From: Antedon bifida | Lineage: Eukaryota; Echinodermata; Crinoidea; Comatulida; Antedonidae | Assembly: GCA_963402885.1 (NCBI GenBank) | Contig: OY727096.1 | Span: 992,001-1,056,000, forward strand | Direction of reading: 5' to 3' | DNA: 64,000 bases | Shown: positions 35,906 to 48,500 of the stretch, piece by piece | Position numbering within the stretch: position 1 is the first letter of the stretch | How the letters are laid out: every line of letters starts with the position of its first letter | The notes under the pieces: generated by a model | The model's input: only the letters and a program-made list of their open reading frames with translations | Databases searched by the model: none | What the model was told of the DNA's origin: nothing | Position numbers and translations under genes: made by a program

Positions 35906-36337
35906 TACAAACATTGTATTTATTTGGAACATTTAACTTCAACATTGATTGAATTCTGATTGGTCTTATAAAAATAAAATAATAATGTATTAAAAATTTC
36001 ACTCTTATTTTAATTATCATTAAATTTGTTATTATAAATGTAGAATTATTACATTGGAAACTGGTTTCAATAAATAGACGGTCTGAATGTTCAGTACATG
36101 AACATTAAAAGGGCGCCGCCAGCATTACTGTATGAGCCCCCTTACATCCCAAATTTATATCATATCGAATCATTGCTCTGTTTATAAATAAAGTTTGTTT
36201 GATGTATTTACTAGTGTTCCTGTAATATCAATGTACATAGTGGAAGTCAAAATGGTCGAAAAACTCCTAAAAGGGCCCTCCAACGCTAGATAGTTGCATA
36301 AAGCCTGTGTTCCTGTCGACGTTATTCGACGCTATCG

Positions 36338-37048
36338 TTAACTATTGTTTAACAGTTTCCCCTTTTTAGCATCACCAGTTTTTTTTATTGGGCAGCAGTT
36401 GCCCTTTTCAGCATCACCAGTCTTTTGATTGGTCAGCAGTTGCCCCTTTTCAGCATCACCAGTTGTTTGATTGGTTAGCAGTTTCCCCTTTTCAGCATCA
36501 CCAGTTGTTTGATTGGTTAGCAGTTGCCCCTTTTCAGCATCACCAGTCTTTTGATTGGTTAGCAGTTGCCTTTTTTCAGCATCACCAGTCTTTTGATTGG
36601 TCAGCAGTTGCCTCTTTTCAGCATTACCAGTCTTTTGATTGGTCAGCAGTTGCCCTTTTTCAGCATCACCAGTTGTTTGATTAGTCAGCAGTTGCCCCTT
36701 TTCAGCATCACCAGTTGTTTGATTGGTTAGCAGTTGCCCCTTTTCAGCATCATCAGTCTTTTGATTGGTTAGCAGTTGCCTTTTTTCAGCATCACCAGTC
36801 TTTTGGTTGGTTAGCAGTTGCCTCTTTTTAGCATCACCAGTCTTTTGATTGGTCAGCAGTTGCCCTTTTTCAGCATCACCAGTCGTTTGATTAGTCAGCA
36901 GTTGCCCCTTTTCAGCATCACCAGTTGTTTGATTGGTTAGCAGTTGCCTGTTTTTAGCATCACCAGTCTTTTGATTGGTCAGCAGTTGCCTTTTTTCAAC
37001 ACTACAACCAGCCTGTTGATTGGTCAGCTCATTCTCATTTCCCAGTAT
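36338..37048 (-). pseudogene. Displaced C-terminal exon: 14-residue repeat tail of FAN1-like copy 2
   Basis: Sixteen 42-bp units (36368-37000) translate on the minus strand as a 14-residue repeat close to TGDAEKGQLLTNQK. The frame is open from 37048 to TAA at 36338-36340. It has no ATG of its own. It begins ILGNENELTNQQAG, which aligns with the ISMIMKKDELTNQKAA of copy 1. The unit nearest the stop carries two compensating small indels. The piece reads in exactly the frame of the upstream ORF if the insertion 37049-37949 is skipped (codon ATAC|TG shared through the target duplication). It is therefore the stranded tail of the gene at 37945-38913. Confidence 0.75.
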
Positions 37049-37949
37049 TGCAACCTGTGATCGTAATTAGTGGTAGTATAACAGTAGTCAATAAACAATC
37101 TCAACATCCAGCTCTTTAAATGTACTCCTTTATTGGGTTACTACACAATGTGAATTAGGAGATATCAAATACTAACACTAAATATTTAACTTTTACTTTC
37201 CTTTTTTTTAAAACATAATTGAAAAGCAATGAACTTTAAACAATAACCTTTATCTTAAAATCTGTGTACAACCAACTTCTGTGCATATCTAATAAAAATG
37301 CAGTGACTTTTCATGCTTATGTTATAACAGCAATTATATAGCATTTATCAGTTCTTTAATAATAAACAGTTCATTCTTGTAAACATCTGGAAGGTCGATT
37401 CACACTTCTGCGAGATCTCGTAGACTTTACTGGGATGTTATTGTTGTTGGTTTTATCAGGCAGTTTATCTAATGTCGTTTCAGCTTTCTCCGATGGTTGA
37501 ATATATGGTTTCAAACGGTTGTAGTGGACTACTGTCCTGCAATTTGTACACTAGACCATCATTTTTCACCTCTACAACTGTGTATGGTCCTTTCCATCTC
37601 GGGCTTAATTTATTTCTAATGTTCACAGGATCATCAAGCCAAACTTTTTCTCCAACTTTGTGAGGTTGAAACTTCTGTTTTCGATCATAATATGACTTCT
37701 GCTTATTCTTTTGAATGGCTACTTTTTCAGTCACAAAATCGGAAGCTCTATGGATGCGATTAAGTAAATCCGCAACATACTCTTGAGTAGTTTGGTTAGG
37801 TGTCGTTGCTTGCCAATCTTGGTTCTCTTCCATGGACTAAATAAAACGGACTATAGCCTGTAGTTTCGTGCACTATCGCATTGTACTGTAATTCGATCTG
37901 GATGAGTAAATTGTCCCTCTATAGCGTGACCTTAAATTCTGGGGTTACA
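37049..37949 (-). mobile_element. Ty3/gypsy-type retroelement fragment inserted in FAN1-like copy 2
   Basis: 901 bp beginning TG and ending CA, flanked by the direct repeat GTAT (37045-37048 and 37950-37953). On the minus strand 37833-37480 is open and resembles the C-terminal end of a gypsy-class integrase (YYDRKQKF, VGEKVWL, LSPRWKGPYTVV), with a frameshifted upstream piece (GYSPFYLVHGREPR) at about 37900-37830. The rest, about 37480-37049, is probably LTR-like. Most of the element is missing, so it is an internally deleted or non-autonomous copy. The short target duplication and TG/CA ends fit integrase-mediated insertion. Confidence 0.75.
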
Positions 37950-38913
37950 GTATCACAGAAACCATTATTTTTGTACCACACACTGGAGATGGACAAGACA
38001 AGCTGTGGGCAGCTGCGCTGGTAGTAGTGGTTATTTCTTTGGTGGTGGTTTGATAGAAATTCTCATGAAGATTAGGCTTATAAAATGCAAACATCTTTTT
38101 CACCGGACATGAATCTTCTTTGTGTTTGTAAATTCCTCGACAGTTCAATTTTTTCCAGCCGTATCTATCCAGTAATTCACGAAACACTTCTCTTTGATTC
38201 GATCCAAGTTGAATGCACCTACCAATATTTTCCTTCGCTTTGTTGAATATTTCTGTTTGGAATCTGTTTACCAGCATTTGCTGTATTAGTTCCTCCTTCT
38301 TTGTACCTTTCAGCTTTATCTTCTTCTCATTTGCAAATGCTTTCAGTTCTTTTAGGGTTAATAGTTTCAAAATCTGTTCAGGGTTTTGCAGGTCATCATC
38401 AATGAATCCAGCTGCAGCTAGCTTCTGGATAGCATCAGCCAGGTCAATAATTTCGTTGTAATGTAGTTCATCAACCTTAATCCATCCCTGCTTCCTCATG
38501 TAAAGTCTCGCAAATAATTTCTTGCCATCTGGGGGTAACCTTTTAAAGTCTTCAACAACTTTCTTCTTGTCTGCTGACAGTGACACTCCCTTTTTGTCTA
38601 ACAAGATGTCTGGATCTTCTCGCAGTACATCATCCAACAGCTCTAGGATATAACCAAGAGCGTGTGCCTTGCGTTTCGTAATCGTAATATTTAATATCTT
38701 TGTATTATTCTCATTCACCTCATACTTGATTTCCAAGGTAGTAGCACTACACTCCCCGCATTCTAATTTATCACTCGGCTTCTGAGGCGTCAGCTCTACA
38801 ACATCTGACCGTTGACCTAGGCCTAGTCCAAGGCCTAGGATATCGTCGTCATTGCTTTTTAGCTTTTTGTATAACTTATCACCTGAATGTGCTTCATATT
38901 CTCTCTTGGCCAT
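37945..38913 (-). CDS. FAN1 SAP-region-only protein, copy 2
   Basis: A single-exon frame of 322 codons. Residues 1-60 are a charged N-terminal region with a KKLK stretch. Residues 83-155 match the FAN1 segment leading into its SAP domain (AHALGYILELLDDVL, LPPDGKKLFARLYMRKQGWI). Residues 160-215 include the SAP helix-turn-helix (LLTLKELKAFANEKKIKLKG). Residues 225-262 match the following FAN1 helices (GSNQREVFRELLDRYG). The end has paired cysteines (SCPVK, SCPSPVCG). The stop arises only from the retroelement; without it the frame runs on for a 556-residue protein ending in 14-residue repeats. In FAN1 this region binds DNA beside a VRR nuclease that is absent here. Role unknown; a DNA-binding function is inference. 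Absence of introns suggests retroposition followed by tandem duplication. Confidence 0.75.
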   Translation of the reverse strand: MAKREYEAHSGDKLYKKLKSNDDDILGLGLGLGQRSDVVELTPQKPSDKLECGECSATTLEIKYEVNENNTKILNITITKRKAHALGYILELLDDVLREDPDILLDKKGVSLSADKKKVVEDFKRLPPDGKKLFARLYMRKQGWIKVDELHYNEIIDLADAIQKLAAAGFIDDDLQNPEQILKLLTLKELKAFANEKKIKLKGTKKEELIQQMLVNRFQTEIFNKAKENIGRCIQLGSNQREVFRELLDRYGWKKLNCRGIYKHKEDSCPVKKMFAFYKPNLHENFYQTTTKEITTTTSAAAHSLSCPSPVCGTKIMVSVIL

Positions 38914-39118
38914 CTTCAGAATTATTACACACTATAACTATAACAATATAATAAATTAACAACAGACAATATATTTTATAACAGTATTTATGCAGTTGTT
39001 GTTGTCTATAACACGCGATCCTCTTCTTCTCTTCTCTTGACACTTGACAGATACTAATAATAATACAGTAGAAAGTTCGCGAACGATTCATTTTCCCGCC
39101 TTGTTAGAAAAACTTGAC

Positions 39119-39235
39119 CACGTGATCGTATTTCACCAATCATCATCAACCTGGTAAGAGATGGGGAATCCCATTTCGATCTCTGGTAGCCGAATGAGGG
39201 CGGACTCTCGAAGTGAATTGTATTGTATGTTTTTG
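39119..39235 (-). promoter_or_regulatory. Conserved upstream block of FAN1-like copy 2
   Basis: The same motifs as the block at 35770 in the same order: CACGTGATCG, TTCACCAATCATCAT, GGGGAATCCC (39163-39172, one base short of the full palindrome) and GAGGGCGGACT. It lies about 205 bases upstream of the ATG; the copy 1 block lies about 390 bases upstream. Confidence 0.5.
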
Positions 39236-39479
39236 CTTCATTTACATGATGTATTAAATACATTTGAAAGCCTAAGTTTAATGTATTATTTGATGTCGAT
39301 TGAAATTGTGGTATTGAAATAGGCTGATCTAAAATTGGTTTGTTTTCAAATCATTTCGAATCATCACCCAACAGTAGGCCTAATAAAATAATTATATTTT
39401 CATTCAATTCAACAAGGTTGGTTGTAGTGGTATATAAGTACGTAGTAAACCTTATTTTTTACGAATAGATTGATTTCAA

Positions 39480-40145
39480 GATGACTTTTAAAGATTTTCA
39501 TATTTTTGTCAATTGCATTCTTATAATACTAGGTCTTCGACTTCAAAAAATATCATTTTATGAAAGGTTTTCTATTTTATTACGTAGGACATCTTATGGA
39601 CCATATTTATGGAATACTATGCCTTTTAGTCTTAAATTGTCAAATACTTTAGCTTCTTTTAAAAAAATATAAACAATTATTAAAGATGTTCAATTCAATA
39701 AGGTTAATATGGAGGAGCATTTATTTGTAAGTATAGGCCTAATTATTTTTAATGTTAATTTTGGTGTTCACTCTTTTGTATGATTTGGATTTTACAAATT
39801 TAAAAACTATTTTACTGTAATTTAATATTAATTTAGATGTGTAAATTAAGATTTTCAGTTTTTAGTTAATTATTAATAATTTATTTAATATCTTTAGTAT
39901 TAAGTTTAATTATTTAAGTAAAAATAGACTTATGCTTTGTTAATTTTGATGTTTATTCTTTTGTAAATTTGGCTTCAATCTATTGTAAAATTCTAATTTA
40001 AGTGTAAATTAAGATAAACTCTTGTTGTTAATTGTTTAATTGTTAAATTTGATTTGTGTATAATGTCTTAATACGGCCTTGTCGAAAAACACCATTGAGG
40101 TGAACAAGTGTTACCGTGATTAAATAAAGTTTTTATTATTATCAT
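39480..40145 (+). mobile_element. Non-LTR retrotransposon 3' relic
   Basis: A short open frame ends in RRTSYGPYLWNTMPFSL...LASFKK, the pattern typical of the extreme C terminus of LINE reverse transcriptases. It is followed by about 470 bp of non-coding sequence and a 3' end of GTTACCGTGATTAAATAAAG plus TTATTATTAT. The element is strongly 5'-truncated, as is usual for LINE copies. Confidence 0.6.
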
Positions 40146-41690
40146 AGTTATGCACTTTAGTTTTTTTCCCTCTTCTTTTTGCACTAAGAACTTTTTATAA
40201 GTGCACATACATTGTATCTACTATTTTTACATGTATATATTTGTTTCATTTGGAGGTTCAGACCTAAAGCCAAATTGGCTTAATGCAATCTCCACACACA
40301 TTTTTTTTATCATTTATATTAAAAAAAATATGTATGTATTGTATATAATTTTGTGTGAAATAAAATCTGAAACTAAACTCAACAAAACTAAAGATAATGG
40401 TCCAGTGGTGTATTCACATACGTGTGCTAAGTCTGTTTTCCCCGCTATCACATTTACGACTGTGAACTCTTGTATGGTGGTTGGCGCTAAAATTGTGAGA
40501 ACTCGCACCGTATTTATTCGAATAAACGCCCCGCTTTAAATAAAAGGCCCCTCAAATAAACACCCCATCCCATAGAACATCATTTGGACTAACCCCCACG
40601 TCAACCCTTACCCTCTCGAATAAAACCTTTCCAACTTCTTAACAGCAATAATAGGCCTATCATCCATTTGTAACTTTCCAAGTATCTTTTTTTTTTTAGT
40701 TTCTATAATGTTTTTAGTCGCGTGGACGCGACTCAATAGTTCACTATGTCGGTCGGTCGGTCTGTCGGTTTGTCTGTCGGTCCGGTATCACTATGCGTTT
40801 TATCGCTTTTCTGTACTTTTTGAACTGTTTTGATGTACAGAAAAGTTTTAAAGTACATTACTTTTTGAAAGTTCATTTTTTTCTGAGAGCACGTGACTTA
40901 TGGCTGTTGTATATTTTAGATGTATTATACATGAAATTTTATGTCCATATAGATTTTATATTTGTGTATACTTGTAATTGCATGGGTAATTAGTATGGTA
41001 CTGTAATTGTAAATTTAGCCATTGGCTGGTTACAAATGACCTGGTGATCGAAGTAGTTTTCAATCATAAAGCGATGGATTATTCGAAGAAGTGTCGCTTG
41101 TAACCCGTCCTTGACCAGTTTTAAAATGTTGATTGATTGTTGTTACAGATAATTTTTACAGTCGATATGCTTCCTATAATAATATATAACGCCGAAAAAT
41201 ATATATTTTTTAAATATTAAGCCTACTGTAATAACTGTGTAATTTATATAATTTGTTATATGATTGTATAAATAATTAATGCACTCTTTGTCCATATTTA
41301 AGTCTAAAGTTCTTAATTAAATCGATTTAAGTTTGCCATTTTGTTTGTTTCATGTTTTGTATTTTAATGTGCTTTTAATTCTATAATTATATCTAAAGAG
41401 TTTTAAGGCATTCTGTAATTGGCGATTTTTCGCTGTTGGATGTGGTTGAAATAAAATAAAATAAAATACTGTACCACCATATCTTTCTAATATTCAAAGA
41501 ACATTTAGGAGGGTTTGGTCGTAACGATTTTCTTTAAAACTTGGTTAGCCTACTAATTTAACTGGAATGTGTATGAAGAGTTGAGAATGGAGAAAATATT
41601 TCATGATTTTAAATGTTTGAGTGTTAAATTTAACGCGGTAGACCATTTGTAGAAATAGAAATCCCGATAAAAAGAGTAAAGTATACACTA
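40146..41690. other. Intergenic, repeats only
   Basis: Contains the palindrome GTCGCGTGGACGCGAC near 40717-40733, a GTCGGTCGGTCGGTCTGTCGG microsatellite just after it, and a LINE/SINE-like tail at about 41400-41465 (CTGTTGGATGTGGTTGAAATAAAATAAAAT). No coding sequence was recognised. Confidence 0.45.
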
Positions 41691-42524
41691 CATCAAGCAA
41701 GCTAGGTGTAGATCCAAATTTGCACAAATGGCGTTCCATACTTACTTTGAGAGCATGCAGCAAGAAAAAATGGACGACAAAGAACGAAACAAGAACTGAA
41801 ACTGTACATGTAAGTTTAAATCACTTATAATATATCTTTGATAACCGTGATGTACTATCAAAACTAATTATATGATTATCATAAGGTTTCTAAACAAGTC
41901 ACATCCGTAAAAATCTGTATTTATGATGTAAATTTCCAGTCTGTGCACCACACATTTTTATTTGTCGTAAGGGTAGGACTAGGTAGCGGCTTAGCCTATC
42001 TTTCTTACCGCTATTCCAGACTGTTATGAGTGGCTGACAGCCTGATGATAAGGTAAGCAACCTAGGTAGGCCTAGGCCTAACTTTTATCGTACATCACAT
42101 GTGGTTATCTTTAGTGTTTAAAAGTGGTGTAACTGTAATAGTGGGTCTAATATTGATTGTATATTCATCAATAATCATCACATAAAATAAGAGACAATTT
42201 TGGAAAAAGTTCAATTTCTTGACTTTTTAAATAATAATCATTATTAATATAGGCATACTGTAGGCTTACACTATTCTATGACTACATACAGTAAATGATA
42301 TGATTCACTGTTTTTTGATATATTTTTAGAAAACCATTGTTTATTGTTCCAGCTCTTCTGTGTATAAATATTTTAAAAAAGAACTTATAATATTAATACA
42401 CACATCTGCTGGCCAGTAGCTTTGTTAAACAAATCAGTAAATTGTAATTTGAGGCAAAATTTGTTGTAATATTTATCTTTTTCAAAGGAAACCCATTTGC
42501 AAGTAGCACTCAATAAACTCAATA

Positions 42525-45500
42525 ATGGAGGAGACAAAAGAGACAAAAGAAGAAGTCACAGCATCGGTTCCACCTCCAACTGAGGCAGAGGTTGTACAGA
42601 TCCAGTTGTCTGGCGAGATCAACCAGCAACCAGAAGTTGAAAACATTGAAAAAAAACCTGTTTCTATTAGTGCCTCAGAGCCATCCTCTGTGGACCCTTC
42701 TCCTATTCTACCATCCTCTTCCTTTAAAGGGCTCCAGTCTGTGGGTCCCAAGATATTGAATCCATCGTCTACAATGACTGGTAGAGGTGAGGTATTAAGT
42801 CGTATTCCTTTAAGATTGTCTGGCAGCGAAATTTCCAGACAAATTGCTTTGAGAGAAGATGTTGATACTGTGACAATCAAAGAGGAAGATGCGACAATTG
42901 CAGTAACTTCAAAAGAGACTGCAGCCATGGACATTGAGGCTACTCAAAAGAAACCTCAAGAACAACTTCAAGAGCAACCTCAAGTACAACCTCAAGAGAA
43001 ACCTCAAGAACAACCCCAAGGAAAAGACTCCTCTGATAATAGCATTGTTGCTGTCAATACTGTGACTGAATCTAACAAGAATAAAGAGGAAATCAGCGTA
43101 GAAACAAATAAAGATGATGAAAAACAAGAGAGTGCTGCTCCAAGTGAATGCTCTGAAACAAGTAGTGAACAATTAGGGAGGTCAAAGGTTAAAGATCCAA
43201 GCAAGATGCTTGAACAAGGAGACGCTGCTGGCCATATTGGTACTAAGCCAAAGACTCGAAATGTCAGAATAGGATTTTCTTTTGAACCAGGTTTTAAGGT
43301 TGAAGCCATGGATTACCTAAACAATTGGTAAGACATTTCTTATATTTGCTGCTGTGTAACAAACTTAGTTAGCATCCTTTAAACTGACGGGTAGTTTGTT
43401 TTTTGGTCGGCCATTCTGGGAAAATAGTAAATGCTCTACCCATGTACAGTAGTATGTGTAAAGTGTAATAATAATTGTAATAATAAATGCATTGTACAGT
43501 CAGGAAAAAATTGCAGAGAATAAGGCTTCCTACGTTCTAGGAGTTTTATGTGGTTAAGTTATCTGATAGTCTACAGTATATTGTTTTGACGACCACAGCC
43601 AGTAATAAATTTGTTTAAAACTTTAATTTTCATCACCTATTGCTGGATTGGTTGTAAAAACAATGGGAACAAAATTGTTTCACCTTTCATGCCTTGTTTA
43701 CAGTCGAATACAACCTTGCATGCTGATATTAACAAAACCCCAGCAAATCATGTGCATTTATATATTTGTGACCTGACCTTTGACATTATTGCTCTATAGG
43801 TATCCTGCTAAGATCGTACGAGTTGACTGGGATGCAGAAGAAGTGCAGATACACTTTGAAGGGTGGAATGCACGTTATGATGAATGGGTTGATTTCCAAA
43901 GTGAGCGCCTACGCCCTGCCCCAAGACACTCCAATCGCAGAGACAGTTGCAGTGATGGCTCGTTACGGGTAAGATAACATATCATATCAAATATTAGGCA
44001 TGACTTTATTTCCTAAGTGAGCGCCTACGCCCGGGCCCACGTCACTCCAATTGCAGAGACAGTTCCAGTGATGGCTCATATCAGATATTAGGCATGACTT
44101 TGTTTACTGTTTGCTTTCAAATTTTTGAATTACATATTTATAAAACCTAAATTTAAATAATGTATTTAAAAAGAAATAAAAGGAGAAGTAAGGTAATAAA
44201 TACTATTATTAATTGTTTTACCTCTTACATTTTATATTTTGGTCTTTATTAAATTTTCGCCAGTGTAAGTGGGAACTTCCTGTTTTTGTGCAAATTAAAA
44301 AATAATACTTCCCCTTAAATTTTTATGTGTACAGTTAGTTACATTTTTTTTATTCAGAGGTTTTTACTACACAACACTTTATTGTGAATATTCAGTTCAT
44401 TTCATTTTACAAAATTTACATTTAAACATGATTTTAGAAATTACAGTTACTAAAATAATGTTTATTTATTTTAATATATTGTAGAGATCCGGTGAGCATG
44501 TGCTAGCACGATGGACCGACTGTCGTTTTTATCCGGCAGAAATCATTTCAGCAAATAGTAGCGGTTCTTATCAAGTTCTTTTCTATGACGGCATAAAGAA
44601 AACTGTGCAAGCTATTAACATTCGTGATTTACCTCCGTCCCTTCAACAGGATAAGGTAAGAAACTAACTGTCACAGGCTATGAGTTTGGGAAAGGGAAAT
44701 TATTTTCTAGGGAAGATACTGTATAAAAAAAACCCCAAAAAATAATTATTTCGCTTAAATTTTAACATTTTTTTCAGGTAAAGAATTTTTTTTTCGATCC
44801 ACTGTTTGGTCAAAGTCAATATTAACTATTATGTGACATTAAAATGGCATATTCAACAACAAATTTGAAAGACAATTATTTTATATATATCTTTAATTAA
44901 ATCATGTAAATCAAGAATCTTTTTTCTATTTTTTTTCAGTCCAAAAAGACAAGTGAAGGCTTGTATGATAAAGACTGGTCTAAGGGTCATGGCCGCCGAA
45001 AAGTGGAACGAAGTCAATCGCTTGAAGGTAACTATCATTTTCATTGTGTCATTTTCCACACTGACAGTAAAATGACAATGTATTACTGGTATCATTTTTG
45101 GAAATTGTACACAGATTATAAACTTTAGCAACATAGACAAAAGTTTCTGAAACTACATATCACAAGAACCCTAATAGTCTAGTTCACCAGAGGTTTACCA
45201 TCAACACATGTTTCTACTTCATTATGGGAAATTTCTATTTATAATATTTCACCAAAAAATTGATTAAAAACTTTGATGCTCTCCAATGCCTAGATTGAAC
45301 CCGAAGTATTGTAGGGTACTTTGCTCTCATACAACAAAAAGATACAATTTAAGTTCACAATCTAGTTTACAAGTTTATCAATTTACAAAATACCTCTTGG
45401 TTTCTTGGGTATGTTTAAACGTTTTATTGTATTAATATTATTGGAAAGTTTTTATTCTTTGAGTATTTTACTACTCTGTCTTTTTATAGGCGATAGCCCA

Positions 45501-48500
45501 TCAGCACCAAAAAGACGTTTATCTGGAAACAGTTCAACGCCTGTCCAATCAAAGCGCATCCGACATGAAAGTATGTCACCAAGGTTAAAGGTCAGTTGCA
45601 TGAGTTTAACAATTAAAACAATTAAATTATTTACATTAGTTGCTTTATTTTTTCTTTAGATTTACATATAATAGTGCATAGATTACAATTCTTTATTGAC
45701 TCTCACCGTAAGTTACAGTATTGTCAAGTAACACATAGAAAACAAATAAAACACAGAACAAAAACAAAATATAAATATTTACACAAACAAATATTTATAT
45801 ATAAAAAAAAATTGATATGAATAGCCTAAATAACCAAAATTATAGTCCTAACACTATTCATAGAATAAACGCGTCATGTATGAATAGAATAGAATACATG
45901 GAATCAAATCAAATTGTATAGAAAAATATATATATATAAATCCAAAGGCAAAATTACTGAACAAATGACAATGCTGTGGGTATCAGTGGCTGGATCTCAA
46001 AGGAGATACAAAAAAAAACAAGTGAAAAGCTAAATCAAATTGATAAAGTAAAACAGCCAGAAAAGTTAGCAGAGCTTTCGGGCAACACTAGCCCTTCATC
46101 ATTGCAAGTATATATATATATATAGGTAAAATTGTACAAAACCGGAATTAAATAGTACAGTACAGCAGCAAGCACACATTTCTTTGCACATGCAACTCGC
46201 AGGGGGTACACATAGATATCAAGTTTTATTTACAGAATCTTGTTTAACAATTCTGGATGCTGCTCGGAATGCTTTTTGTTTTTATTGCGTCTCTTTTACT
46301 TTTACACCATGGATTAAAATCATTTGTACATATACCATTGATTATCAGCAATTTTGAAAATTGCGTGTCACAAAGTTTGACAGAGCTTAAAGTATAACAT
46401 CACATTTTAGAAATTAAAAAAAAAGTATAGAAATGAACAAAACAAATAGACCAAGCATCTACCCTGTAGTCCATCTGATTAGCACATAGGTTAGTAAAGT
46501 CCAACTAGTTTGGCCTTCTGGGTAATATTCTGAGAGTGGAAGTTGCCTCAGTGGTGATCCCTTGTTTTGATGTCCATACAGTACTATTCATAATATCGCC
46601 ATCCATGTGCGACTATACTCAATTGAAGTTCTGCACAGTATGGGAAGATGATGATCTCAATTATACTCTCATGTTTTTTAATAATTCCATTGGGATTTTT
46701 TTTAAGTCAAGAATCATACATTAAAATTAGATTTCTTTCTTTTATGCAGCTTGTATTTTTTTTAGTTTAGCAAAATTTTTTTTGCAGATGATTTTCTTTT
46801 GCAGACATTATATACAGCCTATAGAAATTCATGCTTATTGCTTAAAAAAAAAATCTCAAGCCTGCACTCTCACTCTCCGAATTTCTTCAACTTGTAGGAG
46901 AGAGCGGACGTGCAGGCATATTGGGATGGTTGCTCGTCAAACAGTGATGACCACAACAGAGGATTGTATTCGGATATCACTGACCAAGATAGTGAACTAG
47001 ATGACGATTTTATGATGCCTATAAATTTAGATTTGGAAGACTCTGACGATGATTCGAGCAACAGTCAAAAACCTCAAACTTCTTGTAGAACTTCTGACAA
47101 TGACTCTGACAAAGCTTCTCAATCAAATTCATTACCCAGTCATGCAACATCTTTTCAAAGTGATATTCAGTTGATGTCGTTTAATACTTCTCAAATTCGC
47201 TGTGGTCATAATCTTAGATGGCATCATTATAATGAAGAAGATTTAATGTATTACATTTCACGAAAACCAAGTTACAGATTAATGCATAAGAATTCAACTG
47301 ATGAAAACAAAAAGCATTTTGACAGAACTCTTAACTCTGGAACAAAATCTATTGACTCGGCAACAGATCTAATGTTGAGGATTCCAGGTCAAATTCCAAG
47401 AATGAGGTCATGTTACAATCATAAGTCAATTTCAGATTTGGATAAAAACCATGGTAATGTTGTGAAAAATAGTTACCCTGTTCCTATTTCTACAAGAAAC
47501 GGCCAAAACAGTGACAAGAACACAGCAGTATTTTCAAATTCAAAATTGAGAGAGGATCTGCACCAAACTAAGAGAAATACTTTTCCAAAAACTTCTAAAG
47601 ATATTTCTGATACACAGACAAATTCTCCAGATCATCGAATTTTATACCCTTCCAGTTTGGGAGGTCCACCAATCAGACGACCCATTCCATCTCATCGACA
47701 CACTACCTGTTGCAAGTGCCTTCATCAATATGTCGACACCAAGTTCCGCTCGATTGAAACCCAGTTAAGGAAACTTCGGCATGAGATTCTGTTAGATATC
47801 AAAAGTGACATACAATCTATTTGTGATGATGTACTGGAAAAAACACAAAAGCAATTGGAACAATTTGATAGTAATGCAGTTGTTGTTGACAAAGTTACAT
47901 CGATGGTGGATGAGGTTAAGGAAGTGATTAAAAAAGAAAGCAGAAATGTCATTGCCGCTGTTTTAAGACCTCCTTCAAGCTGGCAATCTGAAGCAAGAAA
48001 ATCTGATGTGTCATTGGTCAACTCTGTTGCTTCACAAAATTCCATAAGACAAGGTCAGGTCATGTCAGGTCATCCTTCTAAAGTTACTTCCAAACTGGTA
48101 CAACTAAGGCGTTCTTCATCTTTTAATAAAAGCAATTGTGTTTCTACTGGTAATTTAATCGTCACTGGTAAAAAACAATCCAAGAGACCATCTTACAAAC
48201 TTGGCCCATACCAGAAAAATTCACAAGCTAGAGAAAATGTAAGCTTCATTAAATCAAGAATTAAAATTCCCTCAGGGTCTTCTAAACTGCCTGAACGCCA
48301 ACCAGATGTGCTTCTCTTACCCAGGCTTTCAAAAGTGCCCATAGTGTCTCTGAATAAACTTCCAATCATTACTGATAAAAGATTGAGTGAGTCGCAAACT
48401 GTTGCGTCGTCGGTGTCAAAAAAGAAAACCTCATGTGATCATGTCATGTCTTCAAAAATGAAAGACACTGAAATGGACATTCAGCTTGAAATGTCTGATG

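Noticed and set aside
36388-36684. Plus-strand open frame with HHQSFDWSAVA-type repeats
   Set aside because: It is the antisense of the 42-bp array. The minus-strand frame is continuous with the FAN1-like body and is open over the whole array, so that strand is preferred.
42482-42934. 150-residue minus-strand frame opposite the PHF20 first coding exon
   Set aside because: It is antisense to a clearly coding exon that splices in frame to Tudor domains, and shows no family resemblance.
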